Positions 29,504 to 35,922 of a stretch of 36,134 nt of DNA are shown here, one piece after another. Origin of the DNA: a virus; IMG/VR virus record IMGVR_UViG_3300044817_000011, positions 1-36,134 of that record. One strand, written 5' to 3'. Each line of letters opens with the position of its first letter. Within the stretch, counting starts at the first letter, position 1. The translations under genes and the position numbers were made by a program. The notes under the pieces were generated by a model. That model was not told the DNA's origin. It saw only the letters and a list, made by a program, of their open reading frames with translations, and did not search any database.

Positions 29504-30480
29504 ATCAGGATAGGATATCCGCTTGCAATGTTAATGCTTTTGAAGGGGCCTTACATTTACAAGCGGAAATACACACAAAACAGAGTCAGTTTAGCGCTGA
29601 ATTAAAGCGCTCGCAATCACAATCTTCAGGGAATCGTTGTGATCACAATAAGAATTCGTTCAAAAGACCTAAAGTTTTAAGAAATGCTAAAAGACGCCCT
29701 CACTGTTTGGAGGAAGCAAAAAGACGTATTTATGAAGCCATCGACAATAATTTTAGATACCCAAAGTTCGCAGAGATTTTCTTTCATAAGAATGGATGTG
29801 GCGGTGATGGAGCACCAGTGCGACATTTGGCAAGAAAACGTCGTTCAGAGGGGGTTGAGGGAATTCTTAGCCTTACTTTACCGCTCTTGCTGCACACTCT
29901 CAACCTGCACAAAATGGCCTGCGGATTTTACGATAAAAATAACAACTTTCACTATCGCGATTATGTTTACCTCGAAACTAGCACCGATCAGAGTTCTATC
30001 AGAATCAAAAGAGAGATGGCCGTTCTCAAGCGATTAGAGATTATTAATGTTATTAATATGCGCGAGCAAAACAATGATGGTACATGGCGTCATATAGGAA
30101 CTAGAATTGAGTTTACAGATAAGATATTTGATATGCTGGAATTAATGCCAGAATTCCTTGCTGATCGTGAATATTCCTATAGACGTTTTCAAAAAGATCA
30201 AAAGATAATAGATAATAAAGAAAAAACACTATCTTCATTTAAACCTAAAAATCCATACGAAAGAAAGTCAAAAGTTGACAATAGTAGGGTAGAAAGTTGT
30301 CAATCATCGGCTAAAATATTGACAAAATCTATGCGTCCAAACCAATACAAATACAACCCATCTAGTGACAAACAAGTGATTGCTCTTGCTGGCGAGTTAT
30401 TAAAGGCCCAGCTCTGTGCGAATGTGCGGGACGCAATCACACTTGCTTGCACTAAATTAGGTAAACCACCACCTAATTAA
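29500..30480 (+). CDS. Plasmid replication initiator, IncFII RepA-like
   Basis: The 326-residue product has the marks of IncFII-type RepA: a basic segment followed by KRRPHCLEEAKRRI (residues 64-77), LPLLLHTLN (127-135), and a winged-helix region. In the last, DQSSIRIKREMAVLKRLEIINV (163-184) is the recognition part, with TRIEFTDKIFDMLEL following. A basic tail ends in KPPPN. It would open the origin downstream, which has two DnaA boxes. Its own ribosome site is weak, in line with coupling to the leader peptide. A phage-type initiator of another family is the alternative, but the pattern and the parAB neighbours favour a plasmid initiator. Confidence 0.78.
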   Translation: MNQDRISACNVNAFEGALHLQAEIHTKQSQFSAELKRSQSQSSGNRCDHNKNSFKRPKVLRNAKRRPHCLEEAKRRIYEAIDNNFRYPKFAEIFFHKNGCGGDGAPVRHLARKRRSEGVEGILSLTLPLLLHTLNLHKMACGFYDKNNNFHYRDYVYLETSTDQSSIRIKREMAVLKRLEIINVINMREQNNDGTWRHIGTRIEFTDKIFDMLELMPEFLADREYSYRRFQKDQKIIDNKEKTLSSFKPKNPYERKSKVDNSRVESCQSSAKILTKSMRPNQYKYNPSSDKQVIALAGELLKAQLCANVRDAITLACTKLGKPPPN

Positions 30481-30517
30481 AAACCTCTCTACATCATAGC
30501 TAAAATATAATTAGGTA

Positions 30518-30547
30518 ATCACTCCATCGGGGTGGTTTTTCCTTTTT
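30518..30547 (+). terminator. Terminator after repA
   Basis: Eight pairs (ATCACTCC with GGGGTGGT, two G-T) close on a three-base loop and are followed by TTTTCCTTTTT, 38 bases after the repA stop. Confidence 0.75.
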
Positions 30548-30752
30548 ACATATATGATCAAAAATTACTCTAAAAATACTCTAATAATTTCTACATTTAA
30601 TGTGGCAAATTTCTAAATTTGACATGGCAATTTAGTTATACCTGACTTATCCACAGAATTTGTGAATAAGTGTTTCTATGGCATCAATAAGTGATACCGC
30701 TAAAAGAAAAGAACAAACAAAGATAACAAAGTTTTTTTAAAAAGATTTTTAT
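30548..30752. other. Candidate replication origin, AT-rich with DnaA boxes
   Basis: TTATCCACA at 30647-30655 is a consensus DnaA box. TGTGAATAA at 30661-30669 is a second box (TTATTCACA) in the opposite direction, five bases apart. The flanks are very AT-rich. Location just after repA agrees with oriR of IncFII-type replicons, where RepA acts in cis. No gene is seen in this stretch. Confidence 0.65.
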
Positions 30753-30835
30753 GTGACGGGGAAGCAACTCAGAATTCCATTCCTGTTAACCATTGTTGGA
30801 CAGAGGATTCCCCTTTTACAAGTCCTATGTGTCAC
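30753..30835. ncRNA. Candidate structured RNA or origin-associated fold
   Basis: GTGAC-GGGGAA at 30753-30763 can pair with TTCCCC at 30808-30813 and GTCAC at 30831-30835. An inner hairpin, CTG-TTAAC-CATT-GTTGG-A-CAG, lies at 30783-30803. TTTT follows TTCCCC, so a short terminated RNA is possible; so is a single-strand initiation structure near oriR. No coding frame covers it. Confidence 0.4.
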
Positions 30836-30862
30836 ACACTCGCCAGAGAATCTGTAATTTAG

Positions 30863-30899
30863 CTCACCATGTGAGTAGAGTGTTATTAGGTGATATACT
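30863..30899 (+). promoter_or_regulatory. Rightward promoter with palindromic operator
   Basis: TGATATACT (extended -10, TATACT at 30894-30899) has a weak -35 (GTGAGT) 17 bases upstream. CTCAC-CAT-GTGAG at 30863-30875 is a perfect inverted repeat over the -35, a likely repressor or activator site. It would drive the genes from 30980 on. Confidence 0.5.
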
Positions 30900-30979
30900 A
30901 ATAATAATTAGGGTTTTTACTATAAACTATTAATGTTTCTATTAATAAGATGCCATTTAAAGCAAAGGGAATTGCTAAT

Positions 30980-31345
30980 ATGGAGCGCGACTGTAGCAAA
31001 ATACCTATCGAATGGATAGAGAGAATCTTTGAAAGAATGGAACAAATCTATGGCGATAAATGGATAAGCCATATCGGTAAACATGACAGACAAAGAATAT
31101 TGAAAAGTATTTGGTCTGTTGCTCTCACTGGCTGCAATGGTCATGAGATTAAGAGAGCAATTGATATCTGTGAAGCGTTTCCCTATTCAGGCATACCAAC
31201 ACATGTTGAATTTTATCACTACGCTAAAGGTATTAGAAAACCTGGGCATATGAGACCCCCAATTGAATCAAAGGGCAGCTATGAAGTCGCTAAAAAATAC
31301 TTAGATCAAATAAAGAACAAATTAATAATTAAAGGTTCTACGTGA
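30980..31345 (+). CDS. Small replication-type protein, possibly P-like, 121 aa
   Basis: ATG 30980 has AGGGA at nine bases; an earlier ATG at 30950 has no clear ribosome site. The product (WIERIFERMEQIYGDKWISH, then a helix, then GHEIKRAIDICEAFPYSGIPTHVEFYHYAK) resembles the C-terminal region seen in phage replication proteins of the lambda P type. Those recruit the host helicase. Here the N-terminal part would be missing, so the role may differ. It is the first gene of the rightward transcript. Confidence 0.5.
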   Translation: MERDCSKIPIEWIERIFERMEQIYGDKWISHIGKHDRQRILKSIWSVALTGCNGHEIKRAIDICEAFPYSGIPTHVEFYHYAKGIRKPGHMRPPIESKGSYEVAKKYLDQIKNKLIIKGST

Positions 31346-31405
31346 AACACAAACATGGATTGTATGTCGAGCTAGAATTAATAAGGCAATTATACGGAGA
31401 CAAGG

Positions 31406-31804
31406 ATGTCGAAGTTATTGGTACCGTTGTCTATTCCAACGGAGCAGCAAGAGCATTTATTGCTAATGCGGTGGGTGCAGACTCAGCCATTAGTGAGGGA
31501 CGTGATCATACACATCCCAAACGAGGGAAAGCGTGAGGTTCATTTTGGCAATAAGTTAAGGCGTATGGGGATGAGAGCAGGGGTAAGTGATTTTTTCTTA
31601 CCAATACCTACTCGAAAATTTCATGGCTTATGGCTTGAATTAAAGCGTCAGAAGGGATCACGTGAAGCTGAAACCCAGAAGGAGTGGTTAAATAAAATGC
31701 TAGCGCTTGATTATTATGCAACTTTCGCATATGGTTGGGAGCAAGCCAGAGAGATAATTTTAAACTACCTATCAGATCAGCCTGATAGGCCGTACGCAGC
31801 ATAA
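31406..31804 (+). CDS. VRR-NUC domain nuclease, 132 aa
   Basis: GGAG lies six bases before ATG. The product carries the stand-alone VRR-NUC fold: IHIPNEGKR at 35-43, RAGVSDFFLP with Asp62, and LWLELKRQKG with Glu78 and Lys80 (the D...ExK catalytic set). Helices ETQKEWLNKML and EQAREIILNYL close it. Phage proteins of this kind cut branched DNA such as Holliday junctions and often sit near replication or packaging genes. The 60-base gap before it has no better start. Confidence 0.85.
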   Translation: MSKLLVPLSIPTEQQEHLLLMRWVQTQPLVRDVIIHIPNEGKREVHFGNKLRRMGMRAGVSDFFLPIPTRKFHGLWLELKRQKGSREAETQKEWLNKMLALDYYATFAYGWEQAREIILNYLSDQPDRPYAA

Positions 31805-31815
31805 GGATGTGCAGA

Positions 31816-31911
31816 ATGATTTCATTCCTCACTTCATTAGCCCAGTTATGGTTTGGGTTATCCATATTTTGCATCTTATTCCTCTCAGGCATCATTATTT
31901 TAGATAAGTAA
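31816..31911 (+). CDS. Single-span membrane microprotein, 31 aa
   Basis: AAGGA eight bases ahead of ATG 31816 opens a 31-codon frame. The product is almost entirely hydrophobic, with FLTSLAQLWFGLSIFCILFL and then SGIIIL before a charged end (DK). It lies between the nuclease and a terminator. Small single-span proteins near endolysin genes can be holin regulators, but the endolysin here is beyond the terminator. Confidence 0.5.
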   Translation: MISFLTSLAQLWFGLSIFCILFLSGIIILDK

Positions 31912-31942
31912 CGATTAAACTCCCTATGGCATGGATTATGCA

Positions 31943-31966
31943 CCCCTTACCAAGAGGGGTTTTTTT
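31943..31966 (+). terminator. Strong intrinsic terminator
   Basis: CCCCT-TACCAAG-AGGGG is followed at once by TTTTTTT. It separates the nuclease transcript from the lysis and packaging genes. Confidence 0.85.
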
Positions 31967-31976
31967 GAAGGTTAAG

Positions 31977-32165
31977 ATGATTGTGTCAAGATGCTGTAAA
32001 AAACTAGTTTTAGTCAATCATGCGAACGAAGCTGTCTCGTATTATGTTTGTAATCGATGCGGACTGCCGTGTGATACCATTGCACAATTAATTATCAAGG
32101 ATGATGTCTATGACGCTCTCGCCAGAGTCTCACAGCAACAACCAAAAGCTAATTACGTTTTGTGA
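31977..32165 (+). CDS. Small zinc-ribbon protein, 62 aa
   Basis: The start is ATG 31977 with GAAGGTTAAG upstream, just after the terminator; the longer frame would run back through the terminator. The product has SRCCKKLV near its start and YVCNRCGLPC near residue 25, a zinc-ribbon arrangement, followed by a helical end (VYDALARVSQQQP). The function is unknown. Confidence 0.6.
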   Translation: MIVSRCCKKLVLVNHANEAVSYYVCNRCGLPCDTIAQLIIKDDVYDALARVSQQQPKANYVL

Positions 32166-32238
32166 AACTGTACATATATATCTTAAATAGACGGTAAATA
32201 GATTTAAACTTTTACACTATATAAAAAAGGTATAGATT
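32166..32238 (+). promoter_or_regulatory. AT-rich leader of the lysis genes
   Basis: This spacer is very AT-rich and carries TAGACGGTAAA (32188-32198), the same 11-mer found ahead of the parA-side repeat array (28360-28370). TATATA boxes occur, but I cannot define a promoter. AAAAAGG serves the endolysin. Confidence 0.35.
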
Positions 32239-32649
32239 ATGCCCAAGTTTTCGCAACAGTCATTTAGCATTTTGGCTACATGTCACATTGAATTACAGAC
32301 TCTATTCTATGAAGTCATTAAGAACTTCGATTGCAAAATTATCGAAGGCTATCGCAACCAAGCTGATCAAGACCAAGCATTTTATAGTGGTGAAAGCACA
32401 CTGAAATGGCCTAATGGTAAGCATAATTGCCAGCCAAGTATTGCAGTTGATGTCGCACCTTACCCAATTGATTGGAAGAACACCAAACGATTCTATTATT
32501 TTGGTGGCATCGTCATAGGTATTGCTCAGCGGTTAAGGGATGAAGGAAAAATGATTCATCGCATTAGATGGGGTGGTGACTGGAATGGTGATTCTAATTT
32601 AGATGACCAGAAACTAGTCGACTTGGTACACTATGAGTTAATAATATAA
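32239..32649 (+). CDS. M15 peptidase endolysin
   Basis: The 136-residue product is a compact phage endolysin of the L-alanyl-D-glutamate peptidase type. LATCHIELQ and KIIEGYRNQADQDQAF at the start are typical. The zinc ligands lie in KHNCQPSIAVDVAPYP (His62 and Asp71, with Ser67 in the HxxxxSxxxD motif) and in HYELI at the end (His131, with Glu133). It cleaves the peptide cross-link stem of the cell wall at lysis. No signal peptide is present, so it depends on the holin encoded 15 bases downstream. Confidence 0.9.
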   Translation: MPKFSQQSFSILATCHIELQTLFYEVIKNFDCKIIEGYRNQADQDQAFYSGESTLKWPNGKHNCQPSIAVDVAPYPIDWKNTKRFYYFGGIVIGIAQRLRDEGKMIHRIRWGGDWNGDSNLDDQKLVDLVHYELII

Positions 32650-32664
32650 AACGAGAGTAAAGCT

Positions 32665-32901
32665 ATGGAATGGCTTAAAAGTATCGTTAAAAATAATCCG
32701 ATTGCCTCATTAATTATACCGATATCCGTAAGTGGTATGTCATTTTTAACCAACCTCATCGCATCACTATCTGATGGGATAATCGACCCAATCGAACTAC
32801 AGCATTTGTTGTCTACAGCAGACGGGCTTCAAACCCTTTTGTTGTTGATAATTATGTACGCATTCAAAGAAAAAAAGGGAAATAAAAAACATGGAAAGTG
32901 A
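32665..32901 (+). CDS. Holin, two membrane spans, 78 aa
   Basis: The product has a short amphipathic start and two hydrophobic segments (about residues 13-34 and 53-67). The loop between them (DGIIDPIELQHLLSTADG) is acidic, and a strongly basic tail (KEKKGNKKHGK) closes it, the usual holin layout. It directly follows the endolysin gene and overlaps the small terminase by 11 bases. It would form the timed membrane lesion that frees the endolysin. Confidence 0.8.
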   Translation: MEWLKSIVKNNPIASLIIPISVSGMSFLTNLIASLSDGIIDPIELQHLLSTADGLQTLLLLIIMYAFKEKKGNKKHGK

Positions 32902-33304
32902 TGATTTCCCAATCACCTGGAATAAATGTACGCCAGTTATTCAGGACAAGTTGCTTTACGCATTAAGTAAGGGTGCGCCTTACAAGCTGTCTTGTGATTA
33001 TGCGGGCATTACCTTTGGTACTTTCAATAACTGGAGAAAGAAAGCTGATGATGGTGATCCTGCCTTCACTGAGTTCTTTGAGAGAGTAAGAAAGATTAAA
33101 GGTAAGGCTGCCATTAATTGGTTGGATAAGATCGATCAGGCTATGGAAGAAGGCCAATGGCAGGCAGCAGCATGGAAGCTTGAGCGCAGGTACTTCAGAT
33201 ATTTTGGTAAGAGTTCAGATGTGATGGAACTTGCTAAAAAGATGGATCGTATTGAGAAAGAGATCAAAGACTCTGCAAAGAGAAATGATCAAAACGACGA
33301 TTAA
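32891..33304 (+). CDS. Terminase small subunit
   Basis: The 137-residue product opens with a helix-turn-helix (residues 16-50: VIQDKLLYALSKGAPYKL, then AGITFGTFNNWRKK), the DNA-recognition part of small terminases. A region of helices follows (RVRKIKGKAAINWLDKIDQAMEEG and a Trp/Arg/Tyr block) and a Lys-rich coiled C-terminus. It binds the packaging start site and feeds DNA to the large subunit encoded 760 bases on. It overlaps the holin gene. Confidence 0.82.
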   Translation: MESDDFPITWNKCTPVIQDKLLYALSKGAPYKLSCDYAGITFGTFNNWRKKADDGDPAFTEFFERVRKIKGKAAINWLDKIDQAMEEGQWQAAAWKLERRYFRYFGKSSDVMELAKKMDRIEKEIKDSAKRNDQNDD

Positions 33305-33327
33305 TTAAAATGAGCGAGGAGAGCCAA

Positions 33328-33534
33328 ATGGAATATCACCGTAGAGTACCACCAATCAATATCCATAAAGGAAAAACATCGGAAGGTTATAGTAATTGTG
33401 AATCGACACAAGTCTGTGGAGGAAAGCAAATTAATGAAACGCTGGCTCAAAATTATAAGCAAGTTGGTGATTACCGTCTGCCTCGTAATCCTACAATGGC
33501 GGACTACTTTAAAGACAAGAAAAAGGAATACTAA
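33328..33534 (+). CDS. Small hypothetical protein in packaging cluster, 68 aa
   Basis: GAGGAG at seven bases before ATG 33328 decides the start; an ATG at 33310 has no ribosome site. The product is polar and basic with two Cys (NCESTQVCGG) and a Pro-rich first third (RRVPPINIHKG). No family is recognised. It lies between small and large terminase genes in a string of tiny genes. Confidence 0.6.
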   Translation: MEYHRRVPPINIHKGKTSEGYSNCESTQVCGGKQINETLAQNYKQVGDYRLPRNPTMADYFKDKKKEY

Positions 33535-33535
33535 T

Positions 33536-33679
33536 ATGCCTTTAGTATCAGGACAAAAAGCGAAAACTAAAAAAGGCATGTCAGAGAATATTAAACGTGA
33601 AATAAAAGCTGGAAAACCACAAAAGCAAGCGGTTGCCATTGCCTATTCAAAAGCTAAAAAATCACGGAATAAAAAATAA
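33536..33679 (+). CDS. Conserved small basic phage protein, 47 aa
   Basis: AAAAAGGAATACTAAT precedes ATG 33536. The product is Lys-rich and has SENIKREIKAGKPQKQAVAI followed by AYSKAKKSRNKK. This is a pattern I know from many short phage and prophage proteins near packaging genes, usually without a function. It is likely nucleic-acid-binding from its charge. Its stop overlaps the next start (TAATG). Confidence 0.7.
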   Translation: MPLVSGQKAKTKKGMSENIKREIKAGKPQKQAVAIAYSKAKKSRNKK

Positions 33680-33873
33680 TGATGGATGTCATTAAGAACA
33701 AGTGGATTGATAAGAAGTGGATCGATCCGAAGTTGTATCGACCTCAGGTTGTGAAAAAGGTTGAGCATGCTGAGGACTCAACGCCACTTCTTAAAAAAAA
33801 TGATGCACCAGATATTGAGATTAAATGGAATCGAGCGAATCGTATTAAGACCTTAAGAGGCATTAGAAAATAA
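33679..33873 (+). CDS. Small hypothetical protein, 64 aa
   Basis: The gene starts in TAATG at the preceding stop (ATGATG, either Met possible) and ends in TAATG with the next gene, so it is translated in a chain. The product is basic and Trp/Lys/Asp-rich (KNKWIDKKWIDPKLYRPQVV) with no known motif. Its role is unknown; it may be structural or packaging-linked from position. Confidence 0.55.
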   Translation: MMDVIKNKWIDKKWIDPKLYRPQVVKKVEHAEDSTPLLKKNDAPDIEIKWNRANRIKTLRGIRK

Positions 33874-34067
33874 TGCAATGCAAAACTTGTTCATATCCAG
33901 AATCAAGAGTAGTTGAAACTACGAAAGATGAGAACCTGAATCAAGTTTATCGTCGTCGAGAATGCATTAAGTGTGGTACGCGTTTCACGACGCAAGAACA
34001 CTTTAGGGATAATTACAAACGCAATCAATATGAAACTAAACCACCAAGGTTCATTTTAGATAAATGA
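33873..34067 (+). CDS. NrdR-like zinc-ribbon protein, 64 aa
   Basis: The product begins CKTCSYPESRVVET and continues RRRECIKCGTRFTTQE. This is very close in pattern to the N-terminal zinc ribbon of NrdR, the repressor of ribonucleotide reductase genes. The ATP-cone domain of NrdR is missing, since the protein ends about 20 residues later. It could be a DNA-binding decoy or an independent regulator. It overlaps the large terminase start by four bases (ATGA). Confidence 0.75.
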   Translation: MQCKTCSYPESRVVETTKDENLNQVYRRRECIKCGTRFTTQEHFRDNYKRNQYETKPPRFILDK

Positions 34068-35620
34068 CTTCACTTGCAGAACTTAATAAAAGAGTGAGTA
34101 TGGCTGATGATTTCCGTCGGCAAATTACATCTATTCATCTTAGCATCGAAAATAAAGGATTGACGGTATATGGCCCAGAAGGAAGGAAAATTTATATTCC
34201 AAATAAAACTGGTCAACTTGCTCACTGTGATAACGATTTTGTTAGGGGCGTATTGGGCCCATTCGGAAGTGGTAAGACTACATGGGCAATTGCTGAGATT
34301 GTCAATCGAGCTTGTGAGATGCCAATATGGTATCACGGTCGAAGAAGAAGCCGATGGGGAATCGTCAGAAACACAGCCGGAGAATTAGAGTCAACAACAC
34401 TTCAATCATGGATCACCTGGTTTGATACGCTTGGTGATATCTATAAAAGACAAAAGCCAATTTTAAAGTATGAACACACTTATAATGATGGCCATGGAAT
34501 CATAGAGCTAGAATTATTATTTATTGCACTTGATAGACCCGAGCACGTAAGGAAGATAAAATCGTTGGAGTTAACGGGTGTTTACTTCAACGAATTATCT
34601 GAAATTCCAAAAGCTGCTTTCGACCACATGAAAGGTCGCATCAATCGCTATCCCTCTAAAGCTTTATGCTCTGAACCTTATTGGTCAGGAATCATCTTTG
34701 ATACTAACCCGCCTGATGAAGATCACTGGTTATATAAGATGTTTGAAGAAAAGGATGTTCCAGGTCATAAACTATTTAAACAGCCCCCAGGATTACTTAA
34801 AGACGATGATGGGAATTGGATCAGAAATCCTAATGCTGATAATGCTGCTCACTTACCTGATGATTATTATGTAAAGCTCGCGATGGGTCAGACAGAGGAG
34901 TTCATCAAAGTATTCTGTCTTGGTAAATACGGAACAGTGGGTACGGGTAAACTTGTCTTTACAGAATTTAATAGTGATTTGCACGCAGTTGATTCACTCA
35001 CTGCAATTCAAGGTGAGCCATTAATACTCGGCTGGGATTTTGGATTAACACCCGCATGTATTGTGTTGCAGTTAACAGCTCGTGGCACATTGATGGCATT
35101 AAAAGAATATGTGGGTGATGGGATTGGGCTGAGGAGTTTTGCAGAATCTGTTGTGCTTCCAGGTTTATTACGAGATTTTCCATATTCTAAAGTTGGCATG
35201 TCTGTTGGAGATCCTGCTGGAACGCATCGTAACGAAATCATGGAAGAAATGTCATGTATCGGTGAACTCTGCCAATTAGGGATTAATACAATTCCAGCAG
35301 AATCTAATAATTTAGATCCTCGTTTAGGTGCAGTCAGATATTTTCTTAATAAAATGATTGATGGCAAGCCTGCATTTGTGATGGATAGAAAGAAATGTCC
35401 TGCTTTGTATAAAGGTTTCTTGAAAGATTATTACTACCAACGATTAGCAGTTGCTGGTGAAGAACGTTACAAAGAAAAACCTCATAAGAACATGGCATCT
35501 CATCCTATGGATGCTCTGCAATACCCCTGCTTACATTTAGCGTCAGATCGTATTGCTGTTGAAAAAATAAGTTCAAATAAAGTTGTTGATATGTGGAACC
35601 CCGTCGCCAGAATCTTCTAG
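34064..35620 (+). CDS. Terminase large subunit
   Basis: The 518-residue product is the packaging motor and headful nuclease. Walker A is GPFGSGKT at residues 65-72 and Walker B is GVYFNE at 172-177, followed by LSEIP. The nuclease domain shows ILGWDFGLTP (Asp325), SVGDPAG (Asp383) and SHPMDALQY (Asp483), the three acidic sites of RNase-H-like terminase nucleases. Length and order are those of P22-like TerL. It starts in an ATGA overlap. Confidence 0.93.
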   Translation: MTSLAELNKRVSMADDFRRQITSIHLSIENKGLTVYGPEGRKIYIPNKTGQLAHCDNDFVRGVLGPFGSGKTTWAIAEIVNRACEMPIWYHGRRRSRWGIVRNTAGELESTTLQSWITWFDTLGDIYKRQKPILKYEHTYNDGHGIIELELLFIALDRPEHVRKIKSLELTGVYFNELSEIPKAAFDHMKGRINRYPSKALCSEPYWSGIIFDTNPPDEDHWLYKMFEEKDVPGHKLFKQPPGLLKDDDGNWIRNPNADNAAHLPDDYYVKLAMGQTEEFIKVFCLGKYGTVGTGKLVFTEFNSDLHAVDSLTAIQGEPLILGWDFGLTPACIVLQLTARGTLMALKEYVGDGIGLRSFAESVVLPGLLRDFPYSKVGMSVGDPAGTHRNEIMEEMSCIGELCQLGINTIPAESNNLDPRLGAVRYFLNKMIDGKPAFVMDRKKCPALYKGFLKDYYYQRLAVAGEERYKEKPHKNMASHPMDALQYPCLHLASDRIAVEKISSNKVVDMWNPVARIF

Positions 35621-35628
35621 GAGAAAAT

Positions 35629-35919
35629 ATGGATAAAAGGATTGTTAACAGTAAAGAGTACAAGAATTTTTTAAAAATATCTCAGGATATGGTGAAGTTT
35701 TTTAAATTGAAGTCTGCACCACCACCTGATGAACATGATCACTATCTCAAGGTGTTAGCCAAATATGGAAAGTTACTCGATAAGCTTAATATTGCTAATG
35801 CAATACCTTTGTATCGTTATAAACATGATGATAAGAGCACATGGCGATATTTAAATGTAATCATTAAGGGTAAGCGATTTATTCGCTGGATAGAAAACCC
35901 AGAATTTAAGGCGGTATAA
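35629..35919 (+). CDS. Small hypothetical protein after terminase, 96 aa
   Basis: TAGGAG at six bases before ATG 35629 sets the start, eight bases after the TerL stop. The product is basic, helical in its first half (NFLKISQDMVKFFKL) and beta-like at the end (STWRYLNVIIKGKRFIRWIEN). The DKSTWR segment also occurs in the 107-residue fibre-associated protein, probably by chance. The family is unknown. Confidence 0.65.
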   Translation: MDKRIVNSKEYKNFLKISQDMVKFFKLKSAPPPDEHDHYLKVLAKYGKLLDKLNIANAIPLYRYKHDDKSTWRYLNVIIKGKRFIRWIENPEFKAV

Positions 35920-35922
35920 CAC

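Noticed and set aside
29684-30037. 117-codon frame inside repA
   Set aside because: Fully inside the RepA frame, no ribosome site, and composition that looks out of frame.
31342-31536. 64-codon frame with GTG start between the P-like gene and the nuclease
   Set aside because: It overlaps the VRR-NUC gene for most of its length in another frame, has no ribosome site of note and no recognisable domain. The nuclease frame is clearly the coding one.
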